Below are positions 61,011 to 64,000 of a DNA stretch of 64,000 bases, piece after piece. Origin of the DNA: Clostridium ihumii AP5 (GTDB lineage: Bacteria > Bacillota > Clostridia > Clostridiales > Clostridiaceae); contig NZ_CCAT010000007.1 of assembly GCF_000612845.1 (NCBI RefSeq), forward strand, positions 46,103 through 110,102. Direction: 5' to 3'. Each line of letters starts with the position of its first letter. The stretch's first letter is position 1. Made by a program: the position numbers and the translations under genes. A model generated the notes under the pieces. The model saw only the letters and a program-made list of their open reading frames with translations, ran no database searches and was not told where the DNA came from.

Positions 61011-61738
61011 TACTCTTTTTTATCTTTATAGTAATTTTCAAGTAATTTTTTATCTTCTTTTGTCAGTTGTATATCATTATATAAGTCTTTTCTTCGTTCT
61101 TTAGTAATTAGTAGAGATTTTAATCTTCTATATTTTCTTATATTATCATGATGTCCAGATAATAATATTTCAGGAACTTTGTTTCCACAAAAATCATAAG
61201 GCCTTGTATATTGTGGATATTCCAATACACCGTCGTAGAAAGATTCTTCCATAAAACTTTCATCACAAGAAAGCACTTTAGGAATCATTCTACTTATGCT
61301 ATCTATAACAGGAATGCACGCCATTTCTCCACCAGTTAAAACAAAATCACCTAGTGATATCTCCATATCTATATAATCGTATACTCTTTCATCTATTCCT
61401 TCATAATGACCACATAAAAATATTAATTCTTTTTCTTTACTAAGTTGTTTTGCCATATCTTGATTAAAAGTTTTTCCACGTGGCCCTAAAAATATAACCT
61501 TACCACTATTTTTCTTTTTTACTTCTTTTATGCAATCAACTATAGGCTGTGGCATCATAACCATACCTGCACCACCACCATATGGATAATCATCAACTTT
61601 TTTATGTTTATTTAATGTATAATCCCTTATGTTTACTGTCTCAATTTTTAGAATATCATCATTTTGAGCTCTGCCTATTATGCTATGATTAAAAACATCA
61701 AACATTTCTGGGAAAAGAGTTAATATATGAATATTCAT
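61007..61738 (-). CDS. trmD: tRNA (guanine-N1)-methyltransferase
   Basis: 243 residues. Methylates G37 next to the anticodon to keep frame. SPOUT fold with trefoil knot: the [10 protein letters not shown] stretch near 52, [13 protein letters not shown] near 108, [13 protein letters not shown] near 130. The start overlaps the rimM stop by one base (TAATG), with GGAGTG 4 bases before it. The family Asp acting as base lies in [12 protein letters not shown] sequence near 200. Confidence 0.97.
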   Translation of the reverse strand: MNIHILTLFPEMFDVFNHSIIGRAQNDDILKIETVNIRDYTLNKHKKVDDYPYGGGAGMVMMPQPIVDCIKEVKKKNSGKVIFLGPRGKTFNQDMAKQLSKEKELIFLCGHYEGIDERVYDYIDMEISLGDFVLTGGEMACIPVIDSISRMIPKVLSCDESFMEESFYDGVLEYPQYTRPYDFCGNKVPEILLSGHHDNIRKYRRLKSLLITKERRKDLYNDIQLTKEDKKLLENYYKDKKEY

Positions 61739-62232
61739 TATTCACTCCAAACATTAACAGGTTTTATAAGAACTTTATTTTCTTCTATATTAACCTCTAG
61801 AACAATATCTTTTAATGCAGGTATTAAAACTTCTTTTTTTCCACCTTTTACCCAATAAACATCATTGCTTCCTGTTTCTATAACATCGTAAATTTTTCCT
61901 AACTTTTCTCCATCTGTATCAAAAACTTCACAATCAAGTAAATCAGCAATATAATATGTATCTTCTTCTAAAATTCTTGCATCTTCTCTATGAATCTTTA
62001 AATATTTATTTCTATACTTTTCAGCATCATTCATAGACTCAATACCATCTATTTTTAATATAACTCTATCATTTTGTAGTTTGCAAGATGTTATTCTTCT
62101 CTCAACATTATCTATATACACTTTCTTCAGCGTTTTAAATTCTTCTAAACTATCTGTTAAAGAAAAAACTTTTACTTCACCTTTAACGCCATGTGGCTTA
62201 GTTATTTGTCCTATGCTCATAAACTCTTTCAT
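61738..62232 (-). CDS. rimM: 16S rRNA processing protein RimM
   Basis: 164 residues. Helps maturation of the 30S head. RimM N-terminal beta-barrel with [15 protein letters not shown] at 8-22, then a PRC-barrel domain with [19 protein letters not shown] near 110-130 and [14 protein letters not shown] lies 7 bases before the ATG. It is translationally coupled to trmD and preceded by a 196-base gap with a promoter candidate. Confidence 0.95.
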   Translation of the reverse strand: MKEFMSIGQITKPHGVKGEVKVFSLTDSLEEFKTLKKVYIDNVERRITSCKLQNDRVILKIDGIESMNDAEKYRNKYLKIHREDARILEEDTYYIADLLDCEVFDTDGEKLGKIYDVIETGSNDVYWVKGGKKEVLIPALKDIVLEVNIEENKVLIKPVNVWSE

Positions 62233-62268
62233 TTTTAAGCCTCCTCACAACATATTATAACTAAATAT

Positions 62269-62297
62269 ATAATAAATTATATATTAATTATTATCAA
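62269..62297 (-). promoter_or_regulatory. Candidate promoter of rimM-trmD
   Basis: TTGATA (-35, 62292-62297) and TATTAT (-10, 62269-62274), 17 bases apart. It lies in a spacer of almost pure A and T, so chance cannot be excluded, but a terminator upstream argues for a promoter here. Confidence 0.5.
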
Positions 62298-62402
62298 TAT
62301 AAATATAAATTTATACACTATATTTTTAATTTCACTTTATGTTTTTTATTTAAAGTTTAATATGTATTCATATAAAATAGAATACTTTATTTTTATATTA
62401 AA

Positions 62403-62432
62403 ATAAGAGTTAGGTCATATCCTAACTCTTAT
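62403..62432 (-). terminator. Terminator of ffh-rpsP-khpA
   Basis: 12-bp stem ATAAGAGTTAGG/CCTAACTCTTAT with a 6-base loop, then a U-rich stretch on the minus strand. It overlaps the khpA stop. Confidence 0.88.
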
Positions 62433-62662
62433 GATTCTATAATTTCTACAACAACTCTTTTATTTTCTTTTATAGCTGCTGCTTTTACAACAGTTCTAAT
62501 AGCCTTAGCTATTCTTCCCTGTTTACCAATCACTTTTCCCATATCCGATTTATCAACTTTTAATTCTAAAATTATAGAATGTTCACTACAAACTTCATTG
62601 ATTTCAACTGATTCTGGGTTGTCAACTAAAGACTTAGCTATTACCTCTAGTAATGTTTTCAT
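62429..62662 (-). CDS. khpA: KH-domain RNA-binding protein KhpA (YlqC)
   Basis: 77 residues, a single KH domain with GKVIGKQGRIAKAIRTVV near 40-57 as the RNA-binding loop. KhpA pairs with KhpB in Firmicutes and affects cell division and sRNA action. The ORF opens at 62677, but that ATG lies in the GGAGGCG ribosome site; ATG 62662, 6 bases after it, is chosen. It lies 30 bases after rpsP, its conserved neighbour. Confidence 0.94.
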   Translation of the reverse strand: MKTLLEVIAKSLVDNPESVEINEVCSEHSIILELKVDKSDMGKVIGKQGRIAKAIRTVVKAAAIKENKRVVVEIIES

Positions 62663-62692
62663 GGAATGCGCCTCCATTCATTTCAACATCAA

Positions 62693-62935
62693 TTATTTTA
62701 TTCCTGCATTGTTGAAAAGTCTTTTTACTGTTTCAGTAGGTTGTGCACCATTTTTTACCCATTGGTTAGCTTTTTCTTCGTCGATTTTTACTGTAACTGG
62801 CTCTGTTGTAGGATTGTAGTATCCTATTTCATCTATAAATCTTCCATCTCTTGGAGATCTTGAATCAGCTACTATTATTCTGTAGAAAGGAGCTTTTTTA
62901 GCACCCATTCTTCTTAATCTTATTTTTACTGCCAT
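62693..62935 (-). CDS. rpsP: 30S ribosomal protein S16
   Basis: 80 residues. Early 16S rRNA binder. The family sequence [18 protein letters not shown] opens the protein and [13 protein letters not shown] follows near 30. ATG 62935 lies 9 bases after GGAGGTG; the GTG at 62947 overlaps that site and is rejected. It follows ffh by 39 bases. Confidence 0.97.
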   Translation of the reverse strand: MAVKIRLRRMGAKKAPFYRIIVADSRSPRDGRFIDEIGYYNPTTEPVTVKIDEEKANQWVKNGAQPTETVKRLFNNAGIK

Positions 62936-62974
62936 TTTTAAATTCACCTCCTTTAAAGAATAAAATATTTTATG

Positions 62975-64000
62975 TTAAAAAGGTAATTTTCCAAATAACC
63001 CTTTTTTCATCTTCTTTTGCATACCTTTTTGCATGCCCTTCATATTTTTCATAGTCTTTTTCATTAGTTCATAATGTTTTAAAATTTTATTAACTTCTTG
63101 TATTGATGTACCAGATCCATTAGCTATTCTCTTTTTCCTTGATGGTGATGCTATAATTATGCTAGGCTTTCTTCTTTCTTCTAAAGTCATAGAATGAATT
63201 ATAGACTCTATTTTAGACATTTCTTTTTCACCTTGAGATAAATCTAAATCTTTAAGTTCCTTTGCATTAGCTCCAGGCATCATTTCTAAAATTTTACCTA
63301 ATGGTCCTAAATTTTTCATTTGCTCTAACATACTTAAAAAATCTTCGAAGTTAAATTCTTGATTTAACATTCTATTTCCAAGTTCTTGAGCTTTTTCTTC
63401 ATCAATAGCTTCTTGAGCTTTTTCTATTAAAGAAAGTACATCTCCCATACCAAGTATTCTTGATGCCATTCTTTCTGGATAAAAAGTCTCTAAGTCAGAC
63501 ATTTTTTCACCCATACCAACAAATTTAATTGGCTTTTCAGTCATTGCTCTTATTGAAAGGGCAGCACCACCTCTGGTATCACCATCCAACTTTGTTAATA
63601 TTACACCTGATAATTCTAATTTTGAATTAAAACTCTCAGCCACATTAACAGCATCTTGACCAGTCATAGAATCTACAACTAATAAAATCTCATTTGGATT
63701 TACATATTCTTTTATATCCTTTAATTCATCCATAAGTTCTTCATCTATGTGTAATCTACCAGCTGTATCTACTATAACTACATTACATCCTATGCTTTTA
63801 GCATGTTCTATAGATGCCTTAGCTATATCTACAGGACTTGTTTGATCTCCCATAGTAAACACTGGTATATCTATTGACTTTCCTACAACTTGCAATTGTT
63901 TTATAGCCGCTGGTCTATAAACATCACAAGCTACTAAAAGTGGTTTTTTATTATCTTTTCTAAGTTTAAGTGCTAGCTTTCCCGCCATAGTTGTTTTACC
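62975..64000 (-). CDS. ffh: Signal recognition particle protein Ffh, N-terminus cut off by window edge
   Basis: 342 codons including the stop are visible; about 105 N-terminal residues are missing. GTPase that binds signal sequences and 4.5S RNA and targets membrane proteins through FtsY. The visible part begins in the P-loop (GKTT at the edge) and continues with DTAGRLHIDEEL, TKLDGDTRGGAA and the GMGD motif. The M domain has a methionine-rich helix region and ends in a basic, Met/Lys-rich tail (KGMQKGMQKKMKKG). The frame is open to base 64000; the internal ATG at 63988 is not the start. Confidence 0.96.
   Translation of the reverse strand, partial: GKTTMAGKLALKLRKDNKKPLLVACDVYRPAAIKQLQVVGKSIDIPVFTMGDQTSPVDIAKASIEHAKSIGCNVVIVDTAGRLHIDEELMDELKDIKEYVNPNEILLVVDSMTGQDAVNVAESFNSKLELSGVILTKLDGDTRGGAALSIRAMTEKPIKFVGMGEKMSDLETFYPERMASRILGMGDVLSLIEKAQEAIDEEKAQELGNRMLNQEFNFEDFLSMLEQMKNLGPLGKILEMMPGANAKELKDLDLSQGEKEMSKIESIIHSMTLEERRKPSIIIASPSRKKRIANGSGTSIQEVNKILKHYELMKKTMKNMKGMQKGMQKKMKKGLFGKLPF

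Overview
This window is a stretch of core chromosome from a low-GC, spore-forming Firmicute, most likely Clostridium sensu stricto. That placement rests on very AT-rich codons and spacers, spoVS, a SpoIIIE/FtsK translocase beside tepA, PolC, CodY, the large clostridial type of PBP2, and an order of translation genes typical of Firmicutes. I cannot name the species. Every gene but one (yraN) lies on the minus strand, so the window reads from right to left in transcription order. Both edges cut a gene: a PBP2 paralogue loses its C-terminus at base 1, and ffh loses its N-terminus at base 64000.

In transcription order, the right end holds ffh-rpsP-khpA, rimM-trmD, rplS with its own promoter and leader, and rbgA-rnhB. 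The plus-strand yraN converges on rnhB and diverges from yifB-dprA. Then come topA, codY, rpsB-tsf, pyrH, frr, uppS-cdsA-(AI-2E family protein), dxr-rseP-ispG-polC and rimP-nusA-ylxR-ylxQ-infB-rbfA-nrnA-truB-ribF. After these come rpsO, pnp, ymxG, ymxH, dapG, tepA, ftsK-rimO-pgsA, recA, rny and spoVS. This is a growth and information-processing backbone (translation, RNA turnover, lipid and isoprenoid synthesis, chromosome handling), with several r-protein or Nus operons opening on structured leaders.

The left end starts with aspC-ptsH. A less conserved block of about 3.3 kb follows: a tyrosine recombinase, a 125-residue orphan, an NlpC/P60 protein lacking its catalytic cysteine, and a SPOR-domain membrane protein. 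The DUF4321-maf-radC-mreBCD-PBP2 cell-shape operon ends at a terminator, and a second, very similar PBP2 gene lies beyond it.

I found no CRISPR array, tRNA, rRNA, insertion sequence or prophage. No clear multi-gene new system stands out. The best leads are the Cys-less NlpC/P60 protein, the tandem PBP2 pair with identical DNA tracts, a 12-8-12 inverted repeat just upstream of the recombinase, a tandem 15-bp repeat in the rny leader, the structured leaders of rpsB, rimP, rpsO and rplS, and a 28-bp perfect palindrome at the frr stop. About a dozen start codons were moved inward because the only good Shine-Dalgarno sequence lies inside the longest ORF. For HPr this restores the classical His15/Ser46 numbering.
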